From assembly GCA_021793315.1 (NCBI GenBank), contig JAJYSZ010000033.1, forward strand, positions 1-32,092: a DNA stretch of 32,092 bases. Reading direction: 5' to 3'. Below the pieces are notes generated by a model. That model saw only the letters and a program-made list of their open reading frames with translations, did not search any database and was not told where the DNA came from. The DNA is from Bacillota bacterium (GTDB lineage Bacteria > Bacillota > Sulfobacillia > JAJZYS01 > JAJYTV01). A program made the translations under genes and the position numbers. Below are positions 1 through 6,794 of the stretch, one piece after another (the first letter of the stretch is position 1; each line of letters opens with the position of its first letter).

Positions 1-384
1 GTAGGCGGGCCGCCGGTCTTGGAGCGCCTGGGCCTCGGCCCCGAGGCCCAAGGCCAGGACTTCGCACTTCGCCACCTGCTCACGCGTCAGGGGGGCGTTC
101 GGCCGAAAGGTGCGGTTCGGAAAGCCGGAGATCCAGCCGGTGTCGTACGCGGCCATCAGGAGGGGGAAGTCGGGATTGCCCGGCGGAAGGTCGGAGAAGA
201 CCTGGCGCGCGCCGTCGGCCGGCTGGAGATGGAGCGCCTGCGCGAGCCGCACGGCGAACTGCGCACGGGTCACGTAGGCCGGGGCGGCAGCCGCCCGTCC
301 GGCGACCGGGGCCAGAAAGAGCGTGGGCAGCATCGTCAGGAGCAGCAGGGCCGTGGAGAACCAAGCACCTATAGAGCGGCGCAA
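1..384 (-). CDS. SLH-domain surface protein, N-terminal part (cut by left edge)
   Basis: Reading down from a TTG at 384 gives 128 open codons to the window edge. The product starts MRRSIGAWFSTALLLL, a basic N-terminus followed by a hydrophobic signal sequence of about 30 residues with Ala-rich end. An S-layer-homology region follows, with VTRAQFAVRLAQALHL, a VFSDLPPGNPDF segment, GWISGFPNRTFRPNAPLTREQ and ALGLGAEAQALQD. SLH domains anchor exported proteins to secondary cell-wall polymers, so this is probably a wall-associated protein. The TTG start is supported by GGGGAGG a short distance upstream and by exact alignment with the start of the SLH protein at 2106-4865 (both MRRSI-x-A-x-F-S). 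The two are clear paralogs over signal and SLH regions and share an upstream promoter element. The function of the missing C-terminal part cannot be known from this window. Confidence 0.85.
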   Translation of the reverse strand, partial: MRRSIGAWFSTALLLLTMLPTLFLAPVAGRAAAAPAYVTRAQFAVRLAQALHLQPADGARQVFSDLPPGNPDFPLLMAAYDTGWISGFPNRTFRPNAPLTREQVAKCEVLALGLGAEAQALQDRRPAY

Positions 385-525
385 AGAAGCAGATACCTCC
401 CCAGGGCGCCCGGGGGCAGCGCGTAAGTCGCCGCCGGCGAGGGCGGTCGGGGCGGCAGCAGATCATCTATTGGCCTATGGGATGGAATTCCAGGTTGCTG
501 GCATCTCAATAAGGCAGATGGCATA

Positions 526-598
526 CTGCTGTAACCGACGCCAATGTACCCAAGGCGGAGGTGGAATGCAAGTAATAAAGGCAGGATGTGGATGGAGA
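526..598 (-). promoter_or_regulatory. 73-bp upstream element shared with the second SLH gene (copy 1)
   Basis: This stretch aligns without gaps to 5003-5075, with about 57 of 73 bases identical by hand count. It lies 142 bp upstream of the TTG start, against 138 bp for the other copy. Best-conserved blocks (minus strand) are TGCCTTTATT-N-CTTGC, GGTACATTGGC and ACAGCAG. It contains the promoter at 543-571 and continues past the expected transcription start, so it may hold both protein-binding and leader-RNA signals. Confidence 0.75.
543..571 (-). promoter_or_regulatory. Sigma-A-type promoter of the left SLH gene
   Basis: On the minus strand TTGCAT (566-571) and TACATT (543-548) are separated by exactly 17 bp. 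The paralogous gene has TTGCGA and TACATT with the same 17-bp spacing. Transcription would start near 536, leaving a leader of about 150 nt. Confidence 0.6.
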
Positions 599-637
599 CA
601 TCTGGGCGCATGAGAAATCGGTGAGGATAATTACGAG

Positions 638-658
638 ATAGGAGATTCCTATATAGGA
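638..658. promoter_or_regulatory. Alternating ATAGGA/TCCTAT inverted repeats
   Basis: ATAGGA (638-643), TCCTAT (647-652) and ATAGGA (653-658) follow each other. The last two form the perfect palindrome TCCTATATAGGA (647-658). They lie about 70-90 bp upstream of the predicted -35 box of the left SLH gene and are not seen upstream of the second SLH gene. An operator or an additional promoter is possible; no binding protein can be named. Confidence 0.35.
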
Positions 659-800
659 TTGATGTTGTTGGCCATATATTCATGTCGGGAGGCTATGATC
701 GCCGAAGGCCAGGAGCATGTTATGGGAGCTCTCCCACGCGCGACGGGGATGAGGGGCGACACGCCAGGACTTTCTTGCCTACGTCTGCGCAATGCAGGCA

Positions 801-840
801 AAAAGCGGGCCGAGCGGAGATGACCGCCCGGCCCGCTTTT
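801..840 (-). terminator. Intrinsic terminator after the BNR lipoprotein gene
   Basis: A perfect 12-bp inverted repeat, AAAAGCGGGCCG (801-812) and CGGCCCGCTTTT (829-840), encloses a small inner GCGG/CCGC stem. On the minus strand it is followed by a run of five T. It sits 26 bp beyond the stop of the gene ending at 867. The A/T flanks make it usable from both directions. Confidence 0.85.
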
Positions 841-866
841 CCGGTCCTGGTTCACCGTGTGGTGGT

Positions 867-2024
867 TCAGGGCGTCAAGGCCTGCCAGGACCCACCGCCG
901 TCATGGGACACGAGCATCGTGCCGGCGCCCGAGCGGCTGCCGACCAGCCACAGCGTTCCGCCCGGCAGGGCGGCGACGCCGAGCGGGTGGAAGAAGTATG
1001 GCGTCGCGGCATGGGCCACGCCCTGCACGGGCAGCTGCTGCCAGCTCTGCCCGCCGTCGGGGGTGGCGGTGACGGCCAGGACGTCGTTCGGGTTTCCCGG
1101 CTTCCAGGAGACGAAGTAGGCGCTCTGCGCGCCGCCGGTCACGGGCCCGGCCTGCAGACCGTAGAGGCTGGATGGCGCCGCTGGGTACATGCCCTGACCC
1201 GCGAACAGGGCCGCGCCGAGGATCTCCTGCCAGTGCTGGCCGAGGTCGTGCGTGACGTAGGCGACGTAGGGCTGGTGCTCAGACTGTCCCGAGGACGAGG
1301 TGAGAAGAAGCCACGCGGTGCCGGCCGCCGAACTGATGGTGGCGGACCAGCCCGTGGCCTGGCCGAGCTTTGGGCTGAAGGACGAGCTCCAGCTGGCGCC
1401 TCCGTTTTGCGTGAGCCAGACCTCTGGGGCGGTGCTCGAGCCTCCGGTGACGGCCCAGCCCGTGCTGCCGTCGAAGCTGGCCGCGATGACGCCCTTTGGG
1501 CTCTCCGCCTGCCAGGCGCCGGCGGACGCCGCCGGACGGTAGAGCGTGCCCTGGGTCGTGAGGAGCTGTCCGATGGAGGTGCCCGAGAGCCAGATCGCGG
1601 ACGCGGAGCCGGGCAGGCCGGCGAGGGGCTGCCACTGGGAGCCGCCCTGCTGCCAGGCGAGCACCTGGCCGCCGGTTGTCAGGGCGTAGCCCTGCGTGGC
1701 GCTCGGGAAGGCGACGGCCGCGATCGTCTGGGAGCCCTGATAGATCCGCGTCCAGTCCTGCCCGCCGTCGCTCGTGGCCAACACGATGCCCTGGCCGGCA
1801 ACGAAGCCCTCATTGGACGAGAGAAACTGCACGGCGTCAAGCGCCGGCAGGGCGCCCCGGAAGTACTGGGGCGCTGTCGAGGCCTGCGTCTTCTTGGGAT
1901 GGTGGGTGGTCTGCTTCTGCTTCTGGGTCTGGGGCTGGGTCGTCGTGCCGCAGCCCTGAAGGACGAGCACGGCGGTCATGAGCGCGATCACGTGCCAGAG
2001 GGCCGTGCGGCGCATAGTCTTCAC
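867..2024 (-). CDS. BNR/Asp-box beta-propeller lipoprotein
   Basis: This encodes a 385-residue exported protein. A GTG start at 2024 is chosen because GGGAGG lies 7 bases upstream and the product then begins MKTMRRTALW, a proper signal peptide ending in the lipobox VLQGC (Cys25). A Thr/Gln/Lys-rich linker follows (TTTQPQTQKQKQTTHH). The rest shows repeated Asp-box-like turns (ATSDGGQDW, LTQNGGASW, VTHDLGQHW, ATPDGGQSW, SHDGGGSW), typical of sialidase/Ycf48-like beta-propellers. It therefore probably forms a propeller tethered to the outer face of the membrane. It is 81 bp downstream of the SLH/DUF1906 gene on the same strand, with a strong terminator after it, so the two are probably co-transcribed. 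No catalytic residues for sialidase activity are evident; a binding or assembly role is more likely than an enzyme. Confidence 0.82.
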   Translation of the reverse strand: MKTMRRTALWHVIALMTAVLVLQGCGTTTQPQTQKQKQTTHHPKKTQASTAPQYFRGALPALDAVQFLSSNEGFVAGQGIVLATSDGGQDWTRIYQGSQTIAAVAFPSATQGYALTTGGQVLAWQQGGSQWQPLAGLPGSASAIWLSGTSIGQLLTTQGTLYRPAASAGAWQAESPKGVIAASFDGSTGWAVTGGSSTAPEVWLTQNGGASWSSSFSPKLGQATGWSATISSAAGTAWLLLTSSSGQSEHQPYVAYVTHDLGQHWQEILGAALFAGQGMYPAAPSSLYGLQAGPVTGGAQSAYFVSWKPGNPNDVLAVTATPDGGQSWQQLPVQGVAHAATPYFFHPLGVAALPGGTLWLVGSRSGAGTMLVSHDGGGSWQALTP

Positions 2025-2080
2025 TGGCTTGCCTCCCGACGGTCCGCATTCTGGCGGGGTTCTGGCGACGTCATGCCGAG

Positions 2081-2100
2081 GGGCGGTTTCGGCTCCGCCC
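2081..2100 (-). other. Small hairpin between the SLH/DUF1906 gene and the lipoprotein gene
   Basis: GGGCGG (2081-2086) pairs with CCGCCC (2095-2100). No T-run follows on the minus strand, so it is not a convincing terminator. It could modestly lower expression of the downstream lipoprotein gene or stabilise an upstream mRNA end. Confidence 0.3.
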
Positions 2101-2105
2101 ACCGC

Positions 2106-4865
2106 CTAGAGGCCGGCACCGACGCAATACTCCCCGAGGTTGTCCGTGGTGAACGTGTCGGTATCCATGGAATTGGTGGTGCCTGTCTGGATGACGCAGA
2201 CGCCGCGCGGCGTTGGCGTGATGCCGGTGCCCGAATAGGATTTCCAGAACCGGTCCGCGAGCAGCGACGCGGTGTCCGCCGCCTTGACCGGCTGGGGCAC
2301 GCCGAAGTAGACGCCCGCGCCGTAGCCCGCGGCCTGCACCGCGGCGCTCCAGGAGTTGATCCAGGTGATCATCTGCTGCTCGGTCGCGGAGCCGGTGCTC
2401 TCCACGTCGACGAAGATGTAGGCCCCCTTGGGATAGTTGACGGACGCGGCCGCGTGGATGGCCTCCTGTGCCCTCTGCGCGCCGGTCTCGCTCGTGAACG
2501 CGGACGTCCAGTAGCCCTGGAACAGCACGACGTTCATCAGCGGCAGGCTCGCCACGTACTCTTGGGCGAACGTCGTCGCGAAGGTGTTGAGGAAGATGTT
2601 GCGCAGGCCCTGCCCGTACCAGGTCTGCACCTGGGAGGTCGTGGCGGGCGGGGAGAAGGAGTCGAAGCCCGGGCCCGTGAGGTTCACGGTCTGGGCCATC
2701 TCCAGCATGGCGCTGGCGGAGGAGAGGCCCGTCGCCGTCGCGGAGATCGCCGCGATGCCGGGCTGGGTGTCGCCGTAGTAGAAGGTGACGCTCGAGCTGC
2801 CGGACGGGATGACGACGGTGGTCTCAGGCGTGCCCGCCGGCGTCGACGAGAACTCGTTGGTACCGCTCGAGTTGGAGTAGAGGGAGACGGTGACGCCCGC
2901 GGCCGGGGCCGGCGCGGGGGCGCCAATCTGGTCCGTCAGCGTGACCGTGAAGGGGCCGTTCGACGGCGTCGCCCCGACGGCCCCCGTCGCAGGCCCTGTG
3001 AGCGTGAGGCCCGTCGGCGTCGCCGACGCGATCTGGAGCGAGAAGGTGGCGCTCAGGAGGCCGGCGCCGGAGGCCGTCAGGGTCGGCTGGCCCTGCGCCG
3101 CGTCGCCGTAGTAGAAGCTGGCGCTCGAGCTGCCGGACGGGATGACGACAGTGGTCTCCGGCGTGCCTCCGGGCGTCGACGAGAACTCGTTGGTGCCGCT
3201 CGAGTTGGAGTAGAGGGAGACGGTGACGCCCGTGGCCGGGGCCGGCACGGGGGCGCCGCCCTGGCCCGTCAGGGTGAGCGTGAAGGGGCCGATCGACGGC
3301 GTCGCCCCTGCCACCGCCGTCGCGGGCCCTGTGAGCGTCAGGCCCATCCCGGTCGACGCGATCTGCAGCGACAAGGTGGCGCCCAGGAGGCCGCCGCCGG
3401 AGGCTGTCAGGGTCGGCTGGCCCTGGGCCGCATCGCCGTAGTAGAAGCTGACGCTCGTCGCGCCCTGGGGGATGGCGACGCTCGATACGGACGGGCCGCC
3501 CGAGGAGAGCGAGAACTCGTCGGGTCCGGGGGAGCTTGAGCCGAGGTTCGCCGTCACCCCGGCGGCCGGGGCCGGCGAGGGATTGCCGTAGGCGTCGGTC
3601 AAGGCCAGGGTGAAGGGGCCGAGCACGGGGCTCGTCGCGTTGGGGCCGCTCGCGGGACCGGTCAGCTCGAACTTCGCCGGTGGGCCCGCTGCGATCTGCA
3701 CGCCGAGGGTGGTGCTGCCGAGACTCGGGCTCGTCGCCAAAAGCACCGGTGCGCCCGCGGCGGTGTCGCCGTAGTAGAAGGTGGCCGTCGTGCCGCCCTG
3801 CGGGATGGCCAGGCTGGAGATGGCCGGGCCGGACGCGCTGGCCGCGAAGGTGTAGCTGCCCGTGGAGTTCGAGGCGAGCGACACCGTCTCCCCGCCCGCG
3901 GGGGCCGGAGCCGGATTGCCGTTCGCGTCCTCGAGCGTCAGCGTGAAGGGTCCGATCGTGGCCGCCGAAGAGACGCTGCCGCCGCCCTGCGGGCCCGTGA
4001 GCGAGAGTCCGGTCGGCGGCTGCGCGACCTCGCTGCTCGTCACCTGCAGCTGCGAGAAGGCGGAGACGACGTTCTGCGCTCCCACCTCGTACACGCCGAC
4101 ATAGGCGCCCGGCGCGACGGTCAGGTTGTCGCCCGGGCTATAAGCGGTTGCGGCACTCGGCGAGGCCTCCCCCCAGGTGGGCACGGAGAGGGGAATCGTG
4201 GACACCAAGACGGCGATGCGGTCTGCGGCGGCATACGGCGTCACCGCGATGGCGGTCGTGCCCAGGGCAGTGCCGGGCGCCGCGCTCGGGGCGGTGGCGA
4301 ACGCCTTCACGGGGGTGGATGCGAGGTAGGTCGCCATCTGCGACTGGGCGTGCTTGATCTGGGCCTCCGTAAAGGTGCTCTGAGGGCCGAAGGTGTCCGA
4401 GCTGAAGCCGTGCAGGATGCCGATCGCCTGCGCCTCGTTGACGTAGCCCCAGGCCCACTTGCCGATCTCGCCCGCGTCCTTGTAGGAGGGGGTCTTGTCC
4501 TCGAGGGCCGCGGCGGCTCCCTGAAGTCCGAGCGCGATGATCTCTGTCTTTGCGACCTGCTCGCGCGTCAGGGAGGCACCGGGCTGGAAGGTGTGGTTCG
4601 GGTAGCCCGAGATCCAGCCGGCCTCGTAGGCGGCCATGATCAGGCCGTAGGACGGATTGGCCGGCGCGAGGTCCGTGAAGACCTGCGTGGCCCCGGGCTG
4701 CGGTGGGAGCTGCAGCTGTTGCGCCAGATCGACTGTGAACTCCTGGCGCGTGACATTCGGGGAGGCGGTCGCGGCGTGACTTGCCTCGGGACGTGCCAGT
4801 GCCGCTCCGACAAACGTTGACATCAGAAGAAAAATGCTAAAGGAGGCCCTGATGGAGCGGCGCAA
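2106..4865 (-). CDS. SLH protein with four Ig-like repeats and a C-terminal DUF1906 glycoside-hydrolase-like domain
   Basis: This encodes a 919-residue secreted modular protein. A TTG start at 4865 has AGGAGGT upstream. Residues 1-30 form a signal peptide. Residues about 35-165 carry two SLH motifs (GWISGYPNHTFQPGASLTREQ and AIGILHGFSSDTF), for wall anchoring. A linker leads to four tandem repeats of about 110 residues between roughly 280 and 717, each with TGPxTG, GPFTLTLTD and SFYYGDxxxG cores, resembling bacterial Ig-like folds. Residues about 725-919 begin GPGFDSFSPP and contain GAYIFVDVEST and GYGAGVYFG, matching the Rv2525c/DUF1906 TIM-barrel family related to GH25 lysozymes. The Glu in FVDVES is a candidate catalytic residue. 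The likely role is wall-bound peptidoglycan or polysaccharide processing, but enzymatic activity of DUF1906 proteins is generally unproven. It is probably in one operon with the following BNR lipoprotein. Confidence 0.88.
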   Translation of the reverse strand: MRRSIRASFSIFLLMSTFVGAALARPEASHAATASPNVTRQEFTVDLAQQLQLPPQPGATQVFTDLAPANPSYGLIMAAYEAGWISGYPNHTFQPGASLTREQVAKTEIIALGLQGAAAALEDKTPSYKDAGEIGKWAWGYVNEAQAIGILHGFSSDTFGPQSTFTEAQIKHAQSQMATYLASTPVKAFATAPSAAPGTALGTTAIAVTPYAAADRIAVLVSTIPLSVPTWGEASPSAATAYSPGDNLTVAPGAYVGVYEVGAQNVVSAFSQLQVTSSEVAQPPTGLSLTGPQGGGSVSSAATIGPFTLTLEDANGNPAPAPAGGETVSLASNSTGSYTFAASASGPAISSLAIPQGGTTATFYYGDTAAGAPVLLATSPSLGSTTLGVQIAAGPPAKFELTGPASGPNATSPVLGPFTLALTDAYGNPSPAPAAGVTANLGSSSPGPDEFSLSSGGPSVSSVAIPQGATSVSFYYGDAAQGQPTLTASGGGLLGATLSLQIASTGMGLTLTGPATAVAGATPSIGPFTLTLTGQGGAPVPAPATGVTVSLYSNSSGTNEFSSTPGGTPETTVVIPSGSSSASFYYGDAAQGQPTLTASGAGLLSATFSLQIASATPTGLTLTGPATGAVGATPSNGPFTVTLTDQIGAPAPAPAAGVTVSLYSNSSGTNEFSSTPAGTPETTVVIPSGSSSVTFYYGDTQPGIAAISATATGLSSASAMLEMAQTVNLTGPGFDSFSPPATTSQVQTWYGQGLRNIFLNTFATTFAQEYVASLPLMNVVLFQGYWTSAFTSETGAQRAQEAIHAAASVNYPKGAYIFVDVESTGSATEQQMITWINSWSAAVQAAGYGAGVYFGVPQPVKAADTASLLADRFWKSYSGTGITPTPRGVCVIQTGTTNSMDTDTFTTDNLGEYCVGAGL
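2697..4020 (-). repeat. Four in-frame tandem repeats (period 330-333 bp) inside the SLH/DUF1906 gene
   Basis: The marker CCGTAGTAGAAG (plus strand) recurs at 2773, 3106, 3436 and 3769, giving spacings of 333, 330 and 333 bp, or 110-111 codons. The two copies nearest the 3' end of the gene are almost identical at DNA level over about 140 bp from each marker, differing at only a few bases. This indicates recent duplication or gene conversion, while the other two copies have diverged. Confidence 0.85.
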
Positions 4866-5002
4866 TTAGGAAAGTACCTCCTGTTGCGCCTCCGGGCGGC
4901 GCGGGTTCGCCGCCTGCGGCGGCTCAGCTCGGACAGAATCCTTGCTCATTGCGTAAAATCCGCCAGGGATTCCGCGGCTTTACTCAGAGAATGATAAGAA
5001 TT

Positions 5003-5075
5003 CTGCTGTCACTGATGCCAATGTACCGAAGGAAGAGGAAGTTCGCAAGAAATAAAGGCATCATTTGGTTGGAGA
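5003..5075 (-). promoter_or_regulatory. 73-bp upstream element shared with the first SLH gene (copy 2)
   Basis: This is the gap-free counterpart of 526-598, about 78 percent identical by hand count, ending 138 bp upstream of the TTG start. Since the coding sequences have diverged considerably, conservation of this non-coding block at the same distance implies selection on regulation. Confidence 0.75.
5020..5048 (-). promoter_or_regulatory. Sigma-A-type promoter of the SLH/DUF1906 gene
   Basis: On the minus strand TTGCGA (5043-5048) and TACATT (5020-5025) are spaced by 17 bp, as in the first SLH gene. The start point would be near 5013, giving a leader of about 147 nt. Confidence 0.6.
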
Positions 5076-5320
5076 ATTTTGGGCCTTTCTTGTGCCTCGT
5101 GATGTTCGCTGGCTCTGCTGTTTGGCCAGCGCAAGCGCTGGGAGGTGCGATAGAAGAAAGCCCCTAGCGCATGGGGCGCAGCGTTGGCGAAACGCCTTCT
5201 CGGCGGCCTCTGCGCCCGCCGCCGCGTGAGGGGCAAAAGGGCGCTCCGTCCGCACGTTCGGTGGTCCGGGAGCGCCTCGGGGCGTAGGCTTCAGCAAACG
5301 CTCCGCGAAGGTGGTGGGCC

Positions 5321-5542
5321 ATGATCTTTCTGCAGCTCCAGCGGCTCATCGCAGCTGGCATAGTCGTGCTCGTCGCCGCGCTTTTGCTCCGCTGGCTATG
5401 GGACATCACGATGCCGCAGCTCTTCCACTTGCCGAAGGCGTCCTATTGGCAGGTCGTCCGCCTGCTGCTGATCCTCGGCATTGCTGCGGAGACCGTGCTC
5501 CTCATCGTCGCTCAGCTCACGTCCCTAGGGCCCTTGCTCTAG
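5321..5542 (+). CDS. Small two-segment membrane protein of unknown function
   Basis: This encodes a 73-residue protein with an ATG start preceded by AAGGTGGTG. Two hydrophobic stretches, LIAAGIVVLVAALLLRWLW (about residues 9-27) and VVRLLLILGIAAETVLLIVA (about 45-64), are joined by a short polar loop containing PQLFHLPKASYW, so it is probably a membrane hairpin. It is not recognised as a named family. It stands alone on the plus strand, divergent from the SLH gene and facing the aldo/keto reductase gene. The codon pattern and ribosome site favour a real gene, but it is short and unconfirmed. Confidence 0.6.
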   Translation: MIFLQLQRLIAAGIVVLVAALLLRWLWDITMPQLFHLPKASYWQVVRLLLILGIAAETVLLIVAQLTSLGPLL

Positions 5543-5649
5543 CCAAACTGCGGCATGATCCGGCGGAACTCGGTCCTTGCGGGGAGCCGGAACACGCGGC
5601 TGTGCTAGCCGCCTGGGGGCTTCGGAAAGCTTCCCCTTGTGCCTGCCAA

Positions 5650-5666
5650 AGCCGAGACGCTCGGCT
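5650..5666 (-). terminator. Terminator-like hairpin after the aldo/keto reductase gene
   Basis: AGCCGAG (5650-5656) and CTCGGCT (5660-5666) form a 7-bp stem with a 3-base loop. On the minus strand it is followed by TTGGC. It lies 19 bp beyond the reductase stop. From the other side it could end transcription of the small membrane protein gene. Confidence 0.5.
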
Positions 5667-5684
5667 GCACGGGCCCTTGGCGCG

Positions 5685-6632
5685 CTACGCTCGATAGCGC
5701 CCGTGCAGGGACTGCATCAGGCTGATGCCGCCGTACGCGAGGGAGAAGAACGCCTGAGACGGCGGCAGCGAGAAGCCGATATCCTTCGCGCTCCGCAAGA
5801 AGGCCGAGCGCAGGCGGTCGAGGTCTTCAGGGCTGAGGACGACGTCACCGCTCTCGGCGTTCTCCTGCACGTGGCCCTTGGTTGCCGCCTTGGCCAGCAC
5901 CACGACACCTTCCTCCGCCGCAGGGAACGCCAGGGCAGCCTGGGCTGGGCTGATGCCGTGGCGGCCGGCCACGCCGCGCAGGGCGTCGAAGCCCGGCCCC
6001 TGGTGGCGCAGGAGGCGCCCGTGGCCCAGAGGGCTGTACGCGAGGAGGACGCCCTCGACGTCCTTCACCTGGGGCAGCAGGGTCAGTTCGACGCGGCGGT
6101 CCTCGAGGCTGTAGGGGAGCTCGTGGAAGAAGACGCCGCCCTGCCGCCGGCCTGCCTGCATGCCGAGGGCCTCGATGGTCTCCCGGACCATGGCGGTCGG
6201 GAAGTTGCTCACGCCCACCTCCCGCGCGAGGCCGGAGTCCTTCAGGGCACGAAGGCCCTGGGCGATGCGCTGGATGGGCTGGGACTTCGTCGGCCAGTGC
6301 AAGAGGCAGGCATCCACGTGGTCTGTGCGCATGCGCCGCAGGGATGCCTCGAGAGCCCGGCGCATGGCATCGGGTTCGGCGTGGCTCGGCCAGATCTTCG
6401 TGATCAGGAAGATGGACGCCCGGCAGTCGGCGATGGCGTCCCCGACCACCCGCTCGCTCTCGCCGGCGCCGTAGAGCTCCGCCGTGTCCACGAGCGTCAT
6501 GCCCAGCTCGAAGCCCCTTCGCAGGGCCTCGACCTCCTGCTTGTGGCGGCGGGGGTCCTCGCCGAAACCCCAGGTGCCCTGGCCGATCACGGGCAGGCGC
6601 AGGCCGGCTTCAGAAGGCTCCAGATAGCGCAC
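5685..6632 (-). CDS. Aldo/keto reductase family oxidoreductase
   Basis: This encodes a 315-residue cytoplasmic NADPH-dependent oxidoreductase of normal family length. The GTG start at 6632 has GGAGGTGG seven bases upstream. The AKR (TIM-barrel) catalytic tetrad is complete: Asp49 in TLVDTAELYG, Tyr54, Lys79 in LITKIW and His112 in DACLLHWP. Other family signatures are the N-terminal LPVIGQGTWGFG, GVSNF near residue 142, and a C-terminal cofactor region around VVVLAKAATKGHVQENAES. The family reduces aldehydes and ketones; the substrate here cannot be told. The gene is a single unit, divergent from the XPB helicase gene (162 bp apart) with a hairpin after its stop, so no pathway is implied by neighbours. 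Confidence 0.9.
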   Translation of the reverse strand: MRYLEPSEAGLRLPVIGQGTWGFGEDPRRHKQEVEALRRGFELGMTLVDTAELYGAGESERVVGDAIADCRASIFLITKIWPSHAEPDAMRRALEASLRRMRTDHVDACLLHWPTKSQPIQRIAQGLRALKDSGLAREVGVSNFPTAMVRETIEALGMQAGRRQGGVFFHELPYSLEDRRVELTLLPQVKDVEGVLLAYSPLGHGRLLRHQGPGFDALRGVAGRHGISPAQAALAFPAAEEGVVVLAKAATKGHVQENAESGDVVLSPEDLDRLRSAFLRSAKDIGFSLPPSQAFFSLAYGGISLMQSLHGRYRA

Positions 6633-6794
6633 GAAGGGTCCACCTCCGTGGGAATTGTTCCAACCCTGCCGTCAAGATAGCACAGTGCCGAGGCATTTCC
6701 TGCCTGATGCCCCCTCTTCCGGGTGGATCTCGCAGGGAACCGCGGTGCGTTGCGCAAATAAGAGGAAGGGTAAACTCCACCGGAGGCGCATTGC

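Larger units (their letters stand above)
385..800. other. Long non-coding leader and control region of the left SLH gene
   Basis: No credible gene is seen in this stretch. It is less GC-rich than the genes around it. Its contents, read toward the SLH gene on the minus strand, are the ATAGGA inverted repeats (638-658), the 73-bp conserved element with a promoter (526-598), and a predicted leader of about 150 nt ending in a Shine-Dalgarno sequence before the TTG at 384. Long leaders are common for S-layer genes; the leader here is inferred from the promoter position. Confidence 0.6.
4866..5320. other. Non-coding region between the SLH/DUF1906 gene and a divergent small membrane protein gene
   Basis: No convincing gene is seen here. 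It holds the leader (about 4866-5012), the conserved 73-bp element (5003-5075) and, further upstream, competing inverted repeats: CGCTGGC (5107-5113) can pair with GCCAGCG (5125-5131), and that arm also takes part in CAGCGC-AA-GCGCTG (5127-5140). A 72-codon open frame at 4949-5167 runs across the conserved element and is judged not to be a gene. Confidence 0.55.

Noticed and set aside
792-3539. Long plus-strand open frame of about 915 codons opposite the surface-protein genes
   Set aside because: Very Arg/Gly/Ala-rich with no domain, fully antisense to two well-supported genes with signal peptides and repeats; a by-product of high GC content.
2697-4020. CRISPR-like regular repeats
   Set aside because: Period of 330-333 bp, in frame and coding for Ig-like domains; no short repeats with unique spacers are present anywhere in the window.
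4949-5167. 72-codon plus-strand frame with a hydrophobic C-terminal stretch
   Set aside because: It runs through the conserved promoter element 5003-5075; conservation there matches minus-strand promoter spacing, not codons.
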